This document shows, one piece after another, positions 17,781-27,405 of a stretch of DNA of 64,000 bases (its first letter is position 1; each line of letters opens with the position of its first letter). Under the pieces are notes generated by a model. The model searched no databases. It was not told the origin of the DNA and saw only the letters and a program-made list of their open reading frames with translations. Origin of the DNA: Nocardia gamkensis NBRC 108242 (GTDB lineage Bacteria; Actinomycetota; Actinomycetes; Mycobacteriales; Mycobacteriaceae). The translations under genes were made by a program, and so were the position numbers. Location of the stretch: contig NZ_BDBM01000009.1 of NCBI RefSeq assembly GCF_001612985.1, positions 124,001-188,000 on the forward strand. The letters run 5' to 3'.

Positions 17781-18667
17781 CCCGTCCGTCCTTCGTGCGA
17801 GGTGACCGGGCAGCGCGGATCGAGGGGCTCGGAGTCCCAGCGCGCCCGCACCCAGCTGTGCGCGGGGTCGTCACAGAACGCCATCGATCGCTCCGGCGCG
17901 GGACCGGCCAATACGTTGAGGTAGTACATGGGGTACCCGGGCGCAGCGACGCACGGGCCGTGATAGCCGCGCGGGATCAGGAAGACGTCACCGTCACGGA
18001 CCGCCACGTTCTCCTCGACCGTGCCGTCGGCCGTGTAGGTGCGGTGCAGGCCGAATCCCTCGCGCGATGGTGTGATCCCGTCCCGTCCGGCGATGCGGAA
18101 GTAGTAGATCTCCTCGTTGACGACTTCGCAAGCACCGGCCGAGTCGTGCTTGTGCGGCGGGTAGGACGACCAGTTGCCGTCCGGGGTGATCAACTCGCAG
18201 GCGTTGAGTTTGTCCGCGTGCTCCCACACGCCGGGTATGCCGAAGTTGGTGACCTGGCGCGTCGCGCGTCCAGCCCCGCGGACTTCGACCGGCGCCTGCT
18301 CGGCGGGGCCGTATCGCGGCTCCAGCCGTTTCGTGCAACGGGCCATCGGAAGCGCCACCTCCAGGTCGACACCCTCGGCCGTCAGCCGCACCTCGGCGTC
18401 TCGCGGGACGTAGGCGAAATCCGTGACCCGGGCGAAGACCGAATCCCGCCCGGCCAGCGTGAAGGTCGCGCCGTCCACGCGCACCGTGCACGCTCCGGCC
18501 AGCGGCAGGACGAACGCCTCGAACTCGCCCGTCCGAACGATCCGCGATTCGCCCCCGCCGATCCGCAGCACCCGCAGGCCCGCGTAGGTCCATCCGGCGT
18601 CCTCGGGGGTCAGCAGGATCGGGTCACCGTCATGGCGCAATGTTCCTTCGGGACGATGCAGGGTCAT
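17771..18667 (-). CDS. iolB: 5-deoxy-glucuronate isomerase
   Basis: A 298-residue cupin-fold enzyme that converts 5-deoxyglucuronate, the iolD product, into 2-deoxy-5-keto-gluconate. The start MTLHRPEGT at 18667 has a strong GAGGAGGTG site. Metal-site residues appear in YPPHKHD and in NEEIYYFRI, with a late RGYHGPCVAAPGY motif. It overlaps iolD by ten bases. A 243-bp gap separates it from the upstream aldolase gene and has no visible ORF. Confidence 0.95.
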   Translation of the reverse strand: MTLHRPEGTLRHDGDPILLTPEDAGWTYAGLRVLRIGGGESRIVRTGEFEAFVLPLAGACTVRVDGATFTLAGRDSVFARVTDFAYVPRDAEVRLTAEGVDLEVALPMARCTKRLEPRYGPAEQAPVEVRGAGRATRQVTNFGIPGVWEHADKLNACELITPDGNWSSYPPHKHDSAGACEVVNEEIYYFRIAGRDGITPSREGFGLHRTYTADGTVEENVAVRDGDVFLIPRGYHGPCVAAPGYPMYYLNVLAGPAPERSMAFCDDPAHSWVRARWDSEPLDPRCPVTSHEGRTGCD

Positions 18668-18910
18668 CACACCTCCTCGATACAGATTCCCCGGATACCC
18701 TCCGTCCGATCGCTCCGTCGGCAGACGAATTCGACCGCCATGTGCGCGGAAGGCCACCACCAGAGCCGCAGCTGCGACCGCGGCGTTCTCGAGGCGGCAC
18801 GAACCCGCGTCGCGAACGCCACGGTGTGTCCGGTTTCGTCGACAAGCGAGCGGCACTTCTTGCTCGCGGCCGTGCCGACGCCCAGACGTACCCGAGGGGG
18901 TTGCCGCGCG

Positions 18911-19804
18911 TCATCGGGCTTCCTTCAACAGGCGGGCGGCGCTCTCGACCGCCCGGGCGACATCGCCGTCCGGCGGGTACAGCAGGGTGCGCCCGACGAC
19001 AAGACCGCGGACCACGTCGTGGCCGAGCGCCCCGCCCCACAGCGCGCGATCCACCGCCGAGTCTCCGGACGGCGCTCCGCCCAGCACGAGAACCGGCAGC
19101 GTGGTGGCGTCCAGCACCGAGATGTCCTGTGGTGCGGGGATCTTCAGCCAGGTATAGGCCGAAGTAACGCCGAGCCCCGAGGCCACCGTGATCGCCCGCG
19201 ACAGCGAGACGGCGTCGTTGCTCATCACCAGCGCACCGGATTCGTCCCGGTGGTACGGCAACGGTTCGACCATCGCCATCAGCTCGTGCGCCGCCAGTTC
19301 CGAGACCGCCCGCGCGCAGGCTTGCAGGGTCGGCACGGTGCCCGCGTCGGAATCGACCAGGCGCAGCAGCATCTTGCCGCCGTCGAGCCGGAACCGCGCC
19401 AGAGAGTCCGCGTCGTATCCGGTGAAGCGGTCGTCGATCTCCCACTCCGCGCCCGCCAGCCCGCCCCGGTTCATCGACCCGATCACGACCTTGTCGTCCA
19501 GGGCGTCCAGCAGCAACAGTTCCTCGACTACATCCGGCGAGCCGAGCACACCGTCGACGTCCGGGTCGGCCAGCGCGATCAGCAGCCGTTCCAGCAACGC
19601 GCGCCGATCCGCCATGGCGGTACGGTCCTCGCCGACACCGAGCGCGCCGCGAGCAGGGTGATCGGCGGCGACCAGGAACAACGTCTGCTTACCCGCCAGC
19701 AGGTCGGCGCGGCGCAGCCGTTTCGCGTAGGCCCGCTCGACCGCGGCCGGGTCTGTCGCACGCACATGGAGCAACTCATGCCAGCGTTCGTCGGTCACAT
19801 GCAT
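18911..19804 (-). CDS. Cgl0159-type (beta/alpha)8 aldolase of inositol catabolism
   Basis: A 297-residue TIM-barrel protein related to the DeoC/LacD aldolases and to the Cgl0159 protein found in actinobacterial iol clusters. Features are LFLVAADHPARGALG near residue 45, a Lys-bearing GGKMLLRLV strand, and VLVLGGAPSGD near the C-terminus. In this pathway it probably cleaves 2-deoxy-5-keto-gluconate 6-phosphate into dihydroxyacetone phosphate and malonate semialdehyde, the job of IolJ elsewhere. No iolJ is visible, which supports the role; the assignment is by context. Confidence 0.85.
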   Translation of the reverse strand: MHVTDERWHELLHVRATDPAAVERAYAKRLRRADLLAGKQTLFLVAADHPARGALGVGEDRTAMADRRALLERLLIALADPDVDGVLGSPDVVEELLLLDALDDKVVIGSMNRGGLAGAEWEIDDRFTGYDADSLARFRLDGGKMLLRLVDSDAGTVPTLQACARAVSELAAHELMAMVEPLPYHRDESGALVMSNDAVSLSRAITVASGLGVTSAYTWLKIPAPQDISVLDATTLPVLVLGGAPSGDSAVDRALWGGALGHDVVRGLVVGRTLLYPPDGDVARAVESAARLLKEAR

Positions 19805-19860
19805 GGCGGCTCCTTCTTCCGCGCTCGATACCGGCCGGCTCCTCTGATCTGCGCCCCGCT

Positions 19861-20140
19861 CAGCGGCACAGCAGGCTCTCCACTCCGTGCCCCGCCCAGC
19901 GGCACAACAGCGGTTCCCCGATCTGCCCTCGGTTCAGCCGCACAGCTGCTCCTCCAATCTGCGCCCCGCTCAGCCGTACGACGGTGTCTCCACTCCCTCC
20001 CGGGCGCACCCGCACAGCGGTACCTCCACTCCGCGCCCCGCCCAGCCGCACAGCGGCTCCGCCGACCCGCGGCTCACCCACAGCAGTTCCTCGATTCCCA
20101 CGCCGGTTCAGCCGCACAGCAATTCCTCGATCTCCGCCGC
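19861..20140. repeat. Degenerate minisatellite, about seven units of 32-39 bp
   Basis: Units begin with CAGCCGCACAGC or a variant at about 19861, 19896, 19935, 19971, 20009, 20043, 20075 and 20109. They often continue with TCCTC...TCTGCGCCCCGC. The rightmost unit is the 3' end of iolC (its last residues EELLCG and stop). The array therefore looks like repeated, diverged copies of the iolC terminus spread into the gap before the aldolase gene. Confidence 0.75.
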
Positions 20141-21058
20141 CGTGGGCATCGCATCCGCGCAGGCCAGACGCGCGGCGACCAGCGCGCCCGCCGCGTTGGC
20201 ATAGGTGGCGACGCGCCGTGGGTCCCAGTCCGAGAGCAGGCCGTGGATCAGCGCGCCACCGAAACCGTCACCCGCGCCGAGCCCGCACACCACCTCCACG
20301 CGGCACGGCGGCACCGTCCAGCGTTCCTGGGCGGTGGCCACCAAAACGCCGTCACCGCCCTGCTTGATCACCGCGAGGCGCACCCCCCGCGCGAGCAGCC
20401 GATCCGCCGCCGTCTCCGGGTCGGCGGTCCCCACCGCCACCTCGACCTCGGTACGGTTGCCGACCACCACGTTCACGTGGTCGACCATCCACCCGATCTC
20501 GGCTCGCGCGGTATCCACATCTGGCCAGAACATCGGCCGGTAATCCAGATCCAGCACCGTGTGCCCCCGTCGTGCGCGGCGCCGCAGAACCTCCCGCTGT
20601 GTACTGCGGCCGGGTTCCGCGCTCACTCCGGTGCCCGTGACCCACAGCAGCGGCACGGCATCCACCACATCCCAGGGCACTTCGTCCGGGGTGAGGGTGA
20701 GGTCCGGCGCGATCGGCGCACGGTAGAACAACAGCGGCGGATCCGACGGCGGCGTCAGCTCGCAGAAGACGACGGGCGTCTGAAGGTCCGGCGCGGTCGT
20801 CACGTAACGGGATGAGACGCCGAAGTCCTCCAGCGACGTGCGCACGAAGTCGCCGAAGCCGTCGGGGCCCACCTTGGTCAGCACCGCGGAACGACGGCCG
20901 AGCCGGGCGGCGGCCACGGCGACGTTGGTGGCGGTGCCGCCGAGGAACTTGGCGAAACTGCGCACCCGCGCCAGGGCGACGCCGCTCTGTTCGGGATACA
21001 GGTCCACCCCGACGCGACCGATCGTCAACGCCTCCAGCTCGCCTGCCCGCTCGTTCAC
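20108..21058 (-). CDS. iolC: 5-dehydro-2-deoxygluconokinase
   Basis: A 316-residue PfkB-family sugar kinase that phosphorylates 2-deoxy-5-keto-gluconate. The PfkB signatures are [15 protein letters not shown] near residue 39 and the C-terminal [16 protein letters not shown] with the catalytic Asp. The GTG start overlaps the stop of the upstream ABC ATPase gene (GTGA), implying coupling. Its last codons are part of the downstream minisatellite. Confidence 0.95.
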   Translation of the reverse strand: MNERAGELEALTIGRVGVDLYPEQSGVALARVRSFAKFLGGTATNVAVAAARLGRRSAVLTKVGPDGFGDFVRTSLEDFGVSSRYVTTAPDLQTPVVFCELTPPSDPPLLFYRAPIAPDLTLTPDEVPWDVVDAVPLLWVTGTGVSAEPGRSTQREVLRRRARRGHTVLDLDYRPMFWPDVDTARAEIGWMVDHVNVVVGNRTEVEVAVGTADPETAADRLLARGVRLAVIKQGGDGVLVATAQERWTVPPCRVEVVCGLGAGDGFGGALIHGLLSDWDPRRVATYANAAGALVAARLACADAMPTAAEIEELLCG

Positions 21059-21837
21059 GGCGTCACCACACGCTGCAATTCGTGCTGCAATGCCTCCAGT
21101 TCCGCCCCGCCTGCCATCTGGCGGGTCAGCTCCGGCAGGTCGATCTCCGATTTCTCGTACGCGCCGAGCATCGCGCCCCGCTTCAGCAGCAGGAATCGGT
21201 CGCCCACCGGATAGGCGTGGTGCGGGTTGTGCGTGATGAGCACCACGCCGAGCCCGCGTTCGCGCGCCTGCACGACGTACTTCAGCACCACCCCGGCCTG
21301 TTTGACGCCCAGCGCCGCGGTCGGCTCGTCGAGGATCAGCACTTTCGCGCCGTAGTGCACGGCCCGCGCGATAGCGACGCACTGCCGCTGGCCGCCCGAC
21401 AGCGTGCCGACCGGCTGTTCCATATCCCGGATCTCGATACCCATGTCGGCCAACGCCGTCCGCGCGATCTCACAGCCTTTCTTGCGGTCCAGCAGCCGGA
21501 AGGGACCGTATCCGAAGGTGGGCTCGGACCCGAGCACGAAGTTGCGCCACACGCTCATCAGCGCAACCACCGCGAGATCCTGGTAGACCGTGGCGATGCC
21601 GCGATCCAGCGCCGCCCGCGGCGAGGCGAACCGGACCGCTTCGCCCTCCACACGCAGTTCGCCGCGGTCGTGCTGGTGCACCCCGGCCAGGATCTTGATC
21701 AGCGTCGATTTGCCCGCGCCGTTGTCGCCGAGCACGCAGGTCACCTCGCCCGCGTTCACCACCGTGGACACCTCGCGCAGGGCGACGACGCCGCCGTAGC
21801 TCTTGCCGAGGTCGACCGCCTCGATGAGGGAAGTCAT
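21055..21837 (-). CDS. Sugar ABC transporter ATPase
   Basis: A 260-residue single-domain ATPase of the carbohydrate-uptake-2 group, with Walker [10 protein letters not shown], signature LSGGQRQ, Walker [13 protein letters not shown] and switch His in ITHNPHHAY. Many CUT2 importers have a duplicated ATPase of about 500 residues; this is the short form. It overlaps the permease stop by four bases and iolC by four bases, placing the importer inside the iol operon. Probable substrate: myo-inositol. Confidence 0.93.
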   Translation of the reverse strand: MTSLIEAVDLGKSYGGVVALREVSTVVNAGEVTCVLGDNGAGKSTLIKILAGVHQHDRGELRVEGEAVRFASPRAALDRGIATVYQDLAVVALMSVWRNFVLGSEPTFGYGPFRLLDRKKGCEIARTALADMGIEIRDMEQPVGTLSGGQRQCVAIARAVHYGAKVLILDEPTAALGVKQAGVVLKYVVQARERGLGVVLITHNPHHAYPVGDRFLLLKRGAMLGAYEKSEIDLPELTRQMAGGAELEALQHELQRVVTP

Positions 21838-22880
21838 CGGCGCACCCTTTCGGCTCGTTTCTGGAATCTATTGTTGACCAGCACCGCCGCCAGCAGCAGC
21901 ACACCGAGGAACAGCATGAACCAGTCGCTGTCCCAGCGCGCGAACACGATGCCCTGGCGCGCCATGCCGAAGATCAGCGCGCCGATGGCGGCGCCGACCG
22001 CCGAGCCGAAGCCGCCGGTGAGCAGGCACCCGCCGACCACGGCGGCGATGATGTAGTGCAATTCGAGCCCGACGCCCTGGTTGGCCTGCACGCTGGCGAA
22101 CCGCAGGATGTTGCAGGAACCCACCACCCAGCCCGCGAACGCGGTGCCCATGAACAGCAGGATCTTGGTGCGGTCGGCGGGCACACCGACCGCGCGGGCG
22201 CTCGGCAGCGCACCGCCGACGGCGAAGATCCAGTTGCCGAACCTCGTGCGGACCAGGATCGTCGCGGCGATGGCGGTGAGCACGATCCACCAGAGCACCG
22301 AAGCCTGGATGCGCGCTTCGCCGATGTCGAGGGTCGAGGCGAAGACCCACCCCGCCGATTGGTAGCCACCCGCGCTCCGCACGCCCGACACCTGCACCGT
22401 GTCGGTCACCAGGCGCGTCACGCCGAGGTTCAACCCTTGCAGGGCGAGGAAGGTGCCCAGCGTGACGATGAAACTCGGCAGGCCGGTGCGCATCACCACC
22501 CAGCCGTTGAACGCGCCGACGGCCAGCGCGAAGACCATCGATGCCAGCAGCGCGAGCCAGACGTTCCATCCGGCGTGCACCGCCAGCAACGCGGTGACCA
22601 GCGCCGTCGAGGCCGTCATCACGCCCGCCGACAGATCGAACTCGCCGCCGATCATCAGCATCGCCACGGCCACCGCCATGATGCCCAGCGTGGAGGCGTC
22701 GTCGAGCCAGGTCGCGACGCCGAGCGGGCTCAGGAACCGGTCGGTGACCAGCGAGAAGAACACGAACACCAGCAACGCGCCGAGCGCAGCGCCGATCTCC
22801 GGCCGCACGGCCAGACGTTGCAGCGGCGAGAGGCCAGGACGGTCCTGCGTCGAGTCGGATGCTTGTGTGGCAACGGTCAT
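21834..22880 (-). CDS. Sugar ABC transporter permease
   Basis: A 348-residue membrane protein with about ten hydrophobic segments and the branched-chain/ribose permease signature ([13 protein letters not shown] and [16 protein letters not shown]). The start MTVATQASD at 22880 lies 10 bp after the binding-protein stop. Together with the ATPase and the lipoprotein it forms a CUT2 importer, most likely for inositol. Confidence 0.93.
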   Translation of the reverse strand: MTVATQASDSTQDRPGLSPLQRLAVRPEIGAALGALLVFVFFSLVTDRFLSPLGVATWLDDASTLGIMAVAVAMLMIGGEFDLSAGVMTASTALVTALLAVHAGWNVWLALLASMVFALAVGAFNGWVVMRTGLPSFIVTLGTFLALQGLNLGVTRLVTDTVQVSGVRSAGGYQSAGWVFASTLDIGEARIQASVLWWIVLTAIAATILVRTRFGNWIFAVGGALPSARAVGVPADRTKILLFMGTAFAGWVVGSCNILRFASVQANQGVGLELHYIIAAVVGGCLLTGGFGSAVGAAIGALIFGMARQGIVFARWDSDWFMLFLGVLLLAAVLVNNRFQKRAERVRR

Positions 22881-22890
22881 TTCATCCACC

Positions 22891-23898
22891 TCAGCGCGTG
22901 CCCTGCGCGACGAGCGCGGCGACGGCGTCCACATTGTTCTTGTCGACGAAACCGGGCCCGGTCTGCACCGGCGCGCCGCCTCCGACGGTGTTCAGGTTCG
23001 TCCGGTACAGCTTCAGCAACACGATCGGAAGATAACCCTGCTCGTACTGTTGCTGATCGACCGCGAACAGCAGCTTTCCCGCCCTGATCGCCTCCACCAC
23101 ATCGGCATTCAGGTCGAAGGTCGCGACGGTGGCGGGCGACCCGGCCTCCCGGACGGCGTCGACAGCGCGTGCGGCGACCTGGGAGTTGAGCGTCAGGACC
23201 GCGTCGATGGACCGGTCGGCCTCCAGCGCGCCCTTGATCCTCGATTGCGCGTCGGTCGGATTATTGATGTCCACCTGGAGCGTGGTCGCGGTGCCGAACA
23301 CCTTCGTCGCGCCGGCGCAACGCTCGTTCGCGCCGATATTGCCCGCCTCATGGATGACGCACAGCATCTTCCCGCGCCCGGCTTCCGCGAGCCGTCTGCC
23401 CGCGGCCTGCCCGGCCAGCGATTCACTCTGCCCCACATGGACGAACGCGCCGAACCGCGCGCTCTCCGACTCCCCCGAATTGATCGTCACCACCGGAATG
23501 CCCGCGGCGACAGCCTTTTCGACCGAGCGCCGAAGCGCCTCGGGATTGGCCATGGACACGACGAGGCCGTCGACGCCTTGCGCCACGGCGTTGTCGATCA
23601 GCTTCGCCTGCTGACCGGGATCACCGGAGGCGTTGTACTCCACACGGATCCCCAAATCCTTGCCCGCGGCCTCCGCGCCGTTCTTGACGACGTTCCAGAA
23701 CGCGTCACCGGGGCTGCCGTGGGTCACCACCGCTACCGATCGCACCGTGCCGACCTCGGTCGGCGCCTGTGACGGAGCGGGCGCGTCGGCGCCGGGGCCG
23801 CTGCATGCCGCCAGGAGTGCGGCGGTGGCGATCCACGGCAGCATGCGGATCCGGTGCCGCGGGGTCGCGCCGCGTCGTGCTCGCAGAAGCATCCGCAT
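22891..23898 (-). CDS. Sugar-binding lipoprotein of the ABC importer
   Basis: A 335-residue periplasmic-binding protein. A basic N-terminus, the hydrophobic run MLPWIATAALLAAC and the lipobox LLAAC show that it is lipid-anchored outside the membrane. The mature part is the type I (ribose/inositol) binding fold: DAFWNVVKNGAEAAGKDLG, VDGLVVSMANPEAL, and TFDLNADVVEAIRAGKLLFAVDQQ. It starts 3 bp after the iolE stop. Confidence 0.93.
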   Translation of the reverse strand: MRMLLRARRGATPRHRIRMLPWIATAALLAACSGPGADAPAPSQAPTEVGTVRSVAVVTHGSPGDAFWNVVKNGAEAAGKDLGIRVEYNASGDPGQQAKLIDNAVAQGVDGLVVSMANPEALRRSVEKAVAAGIPVVTINSGESESARFGAFVHVGQSESLAGQAAGRRLAEAGRGKMLCVIHEAGNIGANERCAGATKVFGTATTLQVDINNPTDAQSRIKGALEADRSIDAVLTLNSQVAARAVDAVREAGSPATVATFDLNADVVEAIRAGKLLFAVDQQQYEQGYLPIVLLKLYRTNLNTVGGGAPVQTGPGFVDKNNVDAVAALVAQGTR

Positions 23899-23901
23899 CG
23901 C

Positions 23902-24798
23902 CTAGATTCCGGCCGCGGCGAGCGCGATGTCGCTGAGGAAGCGGAGGCTGCGCGCGGTGTCGCCGCTCGGCTTCTCCGCCGAGTCGGACGGTCGCAGCGC
24001 GGCGTCCTGCTCCAGGACGTACCAGCCCCGATACCCCGCGCCGCGCATGGTGTGCACGAGTGCCGCGATGTCGACGTCCCCCTCGCCCAGCGGGACGTAC
24101 AGCCCACCGCGCACCGCCTCGCTGTACTCGAGCTTCCCGCCACGGATCTGGTCGGCCAGCGAGCCTCGGACGTCCTTGAGATGAACGTGCCCGATCCGCT
24201 CGGCGTGCCGCCGGGCGAGCCGAACCGGGTCGGTGCCGCCGACGAGCAGATGCCCGGTGTCCAAGCAGAGGTCGAGATCGGAATCGGCGAGGAACCGCTC
24301 GACCTCGGCCTCGCTCTCCACATGCGTGCCGACATGCGGATGCAGCACCGTGCGCAGGCCGTACGCGGCGGCGATATCGCGGATCTCGGCAGCGGTGTCG
24401 ATCACTGCGCGCCAGTGCGTGTCGTCGAGCGGCGGGCGATCGTCGTATCCGCCGAGTCCGGTCGCGGCAGCGAGCACGAGCACTTCCGCGCCCGTGGCGG
24501 CCAGCAGCGCGGCGGTCTCCTCCGTCCGAGCGAGGGCGGCGTGCCGGTCGCGATGCAACACGACAGCGAGGAAGCCGCCGACCGCGGTGATGTCGAAGGC
24601 CGCGAGCAGTCGTCGCAGTTCGCTCGGGTCGCGCGGCAGATAGCCGGGTGGCCCGAGTTCGGCCGCGGACAGCCCCAGCGCGGCCATCTCCGACAGAACG
24701 GTGTGTGCGTCGAGCACGTGACCCCAGCCGGGGACCTCACAGACTCCCCAGGAGATCGGCGCGGCCGCGAGGCGCAGCGGGTGGAGAGATTCGGGCAT
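23902..24798 (-). CDS. iolE: Inosose dehydratase-type TIM-barrel isomerase
   Basis: A 298-residue xylose-isomerase-like TIM barrel. It is the first gene of the iol operon and most likely dehydrates 2-keto-myo-inositol. Motifs are APISWGVCEVPGWG near residue 12, the metal-site segments VLHPHVGTHVE and LCLDTGHLLVGG, and HVHLKDVRG. The ATG at 24798 has GGAG eight bases upstream; an earlier ATG at 24855 would lie inside the operator. A related isomerase role (IolH/IolI) cannot be excluded. Confidence 0.88.
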   Translation of the reverse strand: MPESLHPLRLAAAPISWGVCEVPGWGHVLDAHTVLSEMAALGLSAAELGPPGYLPRDPSELRRLLAAFDITAVGGFLAVVLHRDRHAALARTEETAALLAATGAEVLVLAAATGLGGYDDRPPLDDTHWRAVIDTAAEIRDIAAAYGLRTVLHPHVGTHVESEAEVERFLADSDLDLCLDTGHLLVGGTDPVRLARRHAERIGHVHLKDVRGSLADQIRGGKLEYSEAVRGGLYVPLGEGDVDIAALVHTMRGAGYRGWYVLEQDAALRPSDSAEKPSGDTARSLRFLSDIALAAAGI

Positions 24799-24838
24799 CG
24801 GCACTTCTCCGACCTTCGATATCGAGTTGACGCCGCTG

Positions 24839-24883
24839 TAGTTGGAGCGCTCCAACTATGTAACGCGGGTCATATCGTGTCAA
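24839..24883 (-). promoter_or_regulatory. iol promoter with LacI-type operator
   Basis: On the minus strand TTGACA (24883-24878), a 17-bp spacer, and CATAGT (24860-24855) form a promoter. The 20-bp perfect palindrome TAGTTGGAGCGCTCCAACTA (24839-24858) covers the -10 box and the start point. Its central GAGCGCTC is shared with the site before lacI. Bound repressor would block the promoter directly. Confidence 0.85.
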
Positions 24884-24966
24884 GGGCTTGCGGCGTGCCG
24901 GTCAAAGCGGCTCTACCAGCGATTATCCGGTCTTTCATGGAAGACTGCCGTGCGCCGAAGCCAGAT

Positions 24967-24978
24967 TAGAGCGCTCTA
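24967..24978. promoter_or_regulatory. Palindrome before lacI
   Basis: TAGAGCGCTCTA, 69 bp before the lacI start, shares its GAGCGCTC core with the iol operator. It probably gives autoregulation or a second, looping contact. Confidence 0.7.
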
Positions 24979-25046
24979 TTGATCCCCTCTGGCGCACCGC
25001 GTATCGTCCGTCCCGGCAGGGCTGGTGAACGCGGAACGGAGGCGCC

Positions 25047-26051
25047 GTGGCACGACCGACCATGGAAGACGTCGCCGCGCGCGCGGGCGTTTCCCGCGCC
25101 CTCGTCTCGCTGGTCATGCGCGACTCCCCGAAGGTCAGCGAGCACCGCCGCCGCGCCGTGCTGGACGCGGCCGAAGACCTCGGCTACCAGCCGCATATCC
25201 TGGCCCGCTCGCTGGCCAGCCGGACCTCCAACATCGTCGGTGTCCTCGTCTCCGACTTGCGCAACGCCTTCTTCGCCGACGTCGTCGAAGGCATGGACGC
25301 CGCCGCGCAGGAGTCCGGCCTCGAACTGATCCTCAATACCGGCCGGCGCAGCGCCGCACGCGAACACACCGCGTTGGAGAGCCTGCTCTCGTTCCGGCCG
25401 GGAGGGGTCATCCTGCTGTCTCCCATCCTGCCCGCCGCCGCCATTCGCGCGGCGGCGCAGCAGGCTCCGGTGGTGCTGGTGTCGCGTACCTCCACCGTCG
25501 CAGGCATCGACACGGTCAACGACGACGGCGAGGCAGGCGCCACCCTCGCCGTCGATCATCTGGTCTCACTCGGGCACCGGCGCATCGTCCACCTCGACGG
25601 CGGCGGCGCGTTCACCTCCGCGCCGCGACGCAAGGGCTACCGAGCCGCCATGCGACGCCACGGCCTGGAACCGCTGGTCGTGCCGAGCGAGCACACCGAT
25701 TCCGCGGGCATGGCCGCGGTGCGCAAACTGCTGAACCTCTTCTCCCGCGACGCCTTTCCCACCGCACTGGTGTGCGGCAACGACTTCAACGCCGTCGGGG
25801 CGATGTCCGCGCTCGAGGAAGCGGGATTGCGGGTGCCGGAGGACGTTTCGGTGATCGGCTACGACAACACCTCGCTGGCCGCCCTGCGTCACGTCGCGCT
25901 GACCACCATCGATCAACCGCGAATCCAAATGGGCAGCCTCGCGATCGAGGCCATCGCCGAACGACTTCGCGACGGCCGCACGAGACCGGTCCGCCGCCGG
26001 TTGGAACCCACGCTCGTCGTCCGCTCGACCACGACCGCACCGGGGCGCTGA
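25047..26051 (+). CDS. LacI-family repressor of the inositol cluster
   Basis: A 334-residue regulator with the N-terminal DNA-binding helix-turn-helix MEDVAARAGVSRALVSLV and the hinge ILARSLASRTSNIVGVLV, followed by a sugar-binding effector domain ending in a typical YDNTSLAA...TTIDQPR segment. The GTG start has GGAGG six bases upstream. It is divergent from iolE, and the two palindromes between them are its probable sites. The inducer is likely inositol or an early catabolite. Confidence 0.93.
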   Translation: MARPTMEDVAARAGVSRALVSLVMRDSPKVSEHRRRAVLDAAEDLGYQPHILARSLASRTSNIVGVLVSDLRNAFFADVVEGMDAAAQESGLELILNTGRRSAAREHTALESLLSFRPGGVILLSPILPAAAIRAAAQQAPVVLVSRTSTVAGIDTVNDDGEAGATLAVDHLVSLGHRRIVHLDGGGAFTSAPRRKGYRAAMRRHGLEPLVVPSEHTDSAGMAAVRKLLNLFSRDAFPTALVCGNDFNAVGAMSALEEAGLRVPEDVSVIGYDNTSLAALRHVALTTIDQPRIQMGSLAIEAIAERLRDGRTRPVRRRLEPTLVVRSTTTAPGR

Positions 26052-26087
26052 GCCTCGCCCGGCGCGATCCCTCACGAAGGAGAGCCG

Positions 26088-27107
26088 ATGTCCTCCCACC
26101 GAGCCGTCACCCTCGGCCTCGCCGGAACCGGCCGCATCGGCACCTCACACGCCGAAATCCTGAGCAAACTCCCGAACGTGGCCACCGTCCTGGTCGCCGA
26201 CGCCGACCCCGCCCGCGCCCGCGCCACCGCTACCGACCTCGGCGTCGAATTCGCCCCCGACCTCGACACCCTCTTCGCCGCCGAGCTCGACGGCCTGATC
26301 ATCGCCACCACCACCGCTTCCCACCCCGACCTCATCATCCGCGCCGTCGACGCGCGCATCCCCGTCTTCTGCGAAAAGCCCGTCGCCGCCGACATCACCG
26401 GCACCCTCGCCGTCATCGACCGCACCCGCCACTCCCGCGTCCCCGTCCAGATCGGCTTCCAACGCCGCTTCGACGCCGGCTACCGCGCGGCCCGCGAAGC
26501 GATCCGCTCCGGCAGCCTCGGCCGGCTGCACACCTTGCGCGCGACGACCCTCGACCCGGCTCCCCCGCCCGCCGAATACATCGCCCGCTCCGGCGGCATC
26601 TTCCGAGACTGCGGAGTGCATGATTTCGACATCATCCGGTGGGTCACCGGGCGCGAGATCACCTCCGTCTACGCCACCGGGGCGAACCGGGGCGCGTCGT
26701 TCTTCGCCGAAGCGGGCGACGTCGACACTGCGGCGGTGCTGCTACGCCTGGACGATGGAACCCTCGCGACGGTGTCGCTGACCCGCTACAACGGGGCGGG
26801 GTACGACGTGCGGTTGGAGGCGTTGGGCTCCGAAGGGAACGCGATCGTAGGACTGGACGAACGCGCCCCCCTGACTTCCGTCGAGCCCGACCACAGCCCC
26901 TCCCCTTATCCTCCCTATGCGGGGTTCATGGAGCGGTTCCGTGCTGCGTATGCCGACGAACTGGCCGCGTTCGTCGATGTCGCCACGGGGCAGCTCGACA
27001 GTCCCTGCACACCGGACGAAGCGCTGGAGGCGTTCTACGTCGCTGAGGCGTGCGAAGTTTCGCGACGAGAGGGCCGGGCTGTCGAGATAGCTGAGGTTCG
27101 GCGCTGA
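26088..27107 (+). CDS. iolG: Gfo/Idh/MocA oxidoreductase, probable inositol 2-dehydrogenase
   Basis: A 339-residue NAD(P)-dependent dehydrogenase. The Rossmann motif is GLAGTGRIG near residue 9, the EKPVA motif is CEKPVAAD near residue 97, and the catalytic histidine region is GGIFRDCGVHDFDIIRW. AAGGAG precedes the ATG. It follows lacI on the same strand with 36 bp between them. In this context it probably oxidises myo-inositol to 2-keto-myo-inositol; family members accept other sugars, so the symbol is by context. Confidence 0.82.
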   Translation: MSSHRAVTLGLAGTGRIGTSHAEILSKLPNVATVLVADADPARARATATDLGVEFAPDLDTLFAAELDGLIIATTTASHPDLIIRAVDARIPVFCEKPVAADITGTLAVIDRTRHSRVPVQIGFQRRFDAGYRAAREAIRSGSLGRLHTLRATTLDPAPPPAEYIARSGGIFRDCGVHDFDIIRWVTGREITSVYATGANRGASFFAEAGDVDTAAVLLRLDDGTLATVSLTRYNGAGYDVRLEALGSEGNAIVGLDERAPLTSVEPDHSPSPYPPYAGFMERFRAAYADELAAFVDVATGQLDSPCTPDEALEAFYVAEACEVSRREGRAVEIAEVRR

Positions 27108-27264
27108 GGAGTCGCCGAGATCGTCGAAATCAAGATACGTAACCGTGCTTCTTGTTCTCAGTCCGAGAAGCGGCCGGCACCTCGATGCCGAATCAAGCCG
27201 CCGACCGGGACGGGCGCGACATGAGCCACTAGTTCGAAGCCCGCCCTGGGGGCGGACCTATCTT

Positions 27265-27405
27265 TCAACCGTTCCCATAATCGTGCTGGGCTGGACCACA
27301 GGGTGTCTTACGCTCGCGGTGCGAGTCGAGATTCACGGCCTCGAGTTCGTCTGCGAGTGCCTCGATGGCGTCGTTGCGGGCGAGTTCGAACGAACGCTTG
27401 ATCAT
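27265..27405 (-). CDS. Small 46-residue protein coupled to the XRE regulator
   Basis: Reads MIKRSFELARNDAIEALADEL to KTPCGPAQHDYGNG. Its ATG overlaps the stop of the XRE-type gene as ATGA (27405-27402), a strong sign of translational coupling and of a real gene. It is charged and largely helical, with no membrane segment. I do not recognise the family. Confidence 0.6.
   Translation of the reverse strand: MIKRSFELARNDAIEALADELEAVNLDSHRERKTPCGPAQHDYGNG

Noticed and set aside
18668-18910. Possible hidden gene between iolB and the aldolase
   Set aside because: All frames are either short or shadow-like; no start with a ribosome site gives a plausible protein.
17519-20815. 1098-codon plus-strand frame spanning iolB, the aldolase, the minisatellite and iolC
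   Set aside because: It is open only because of high GC; it crosses several real genes and repeats and has no domain.
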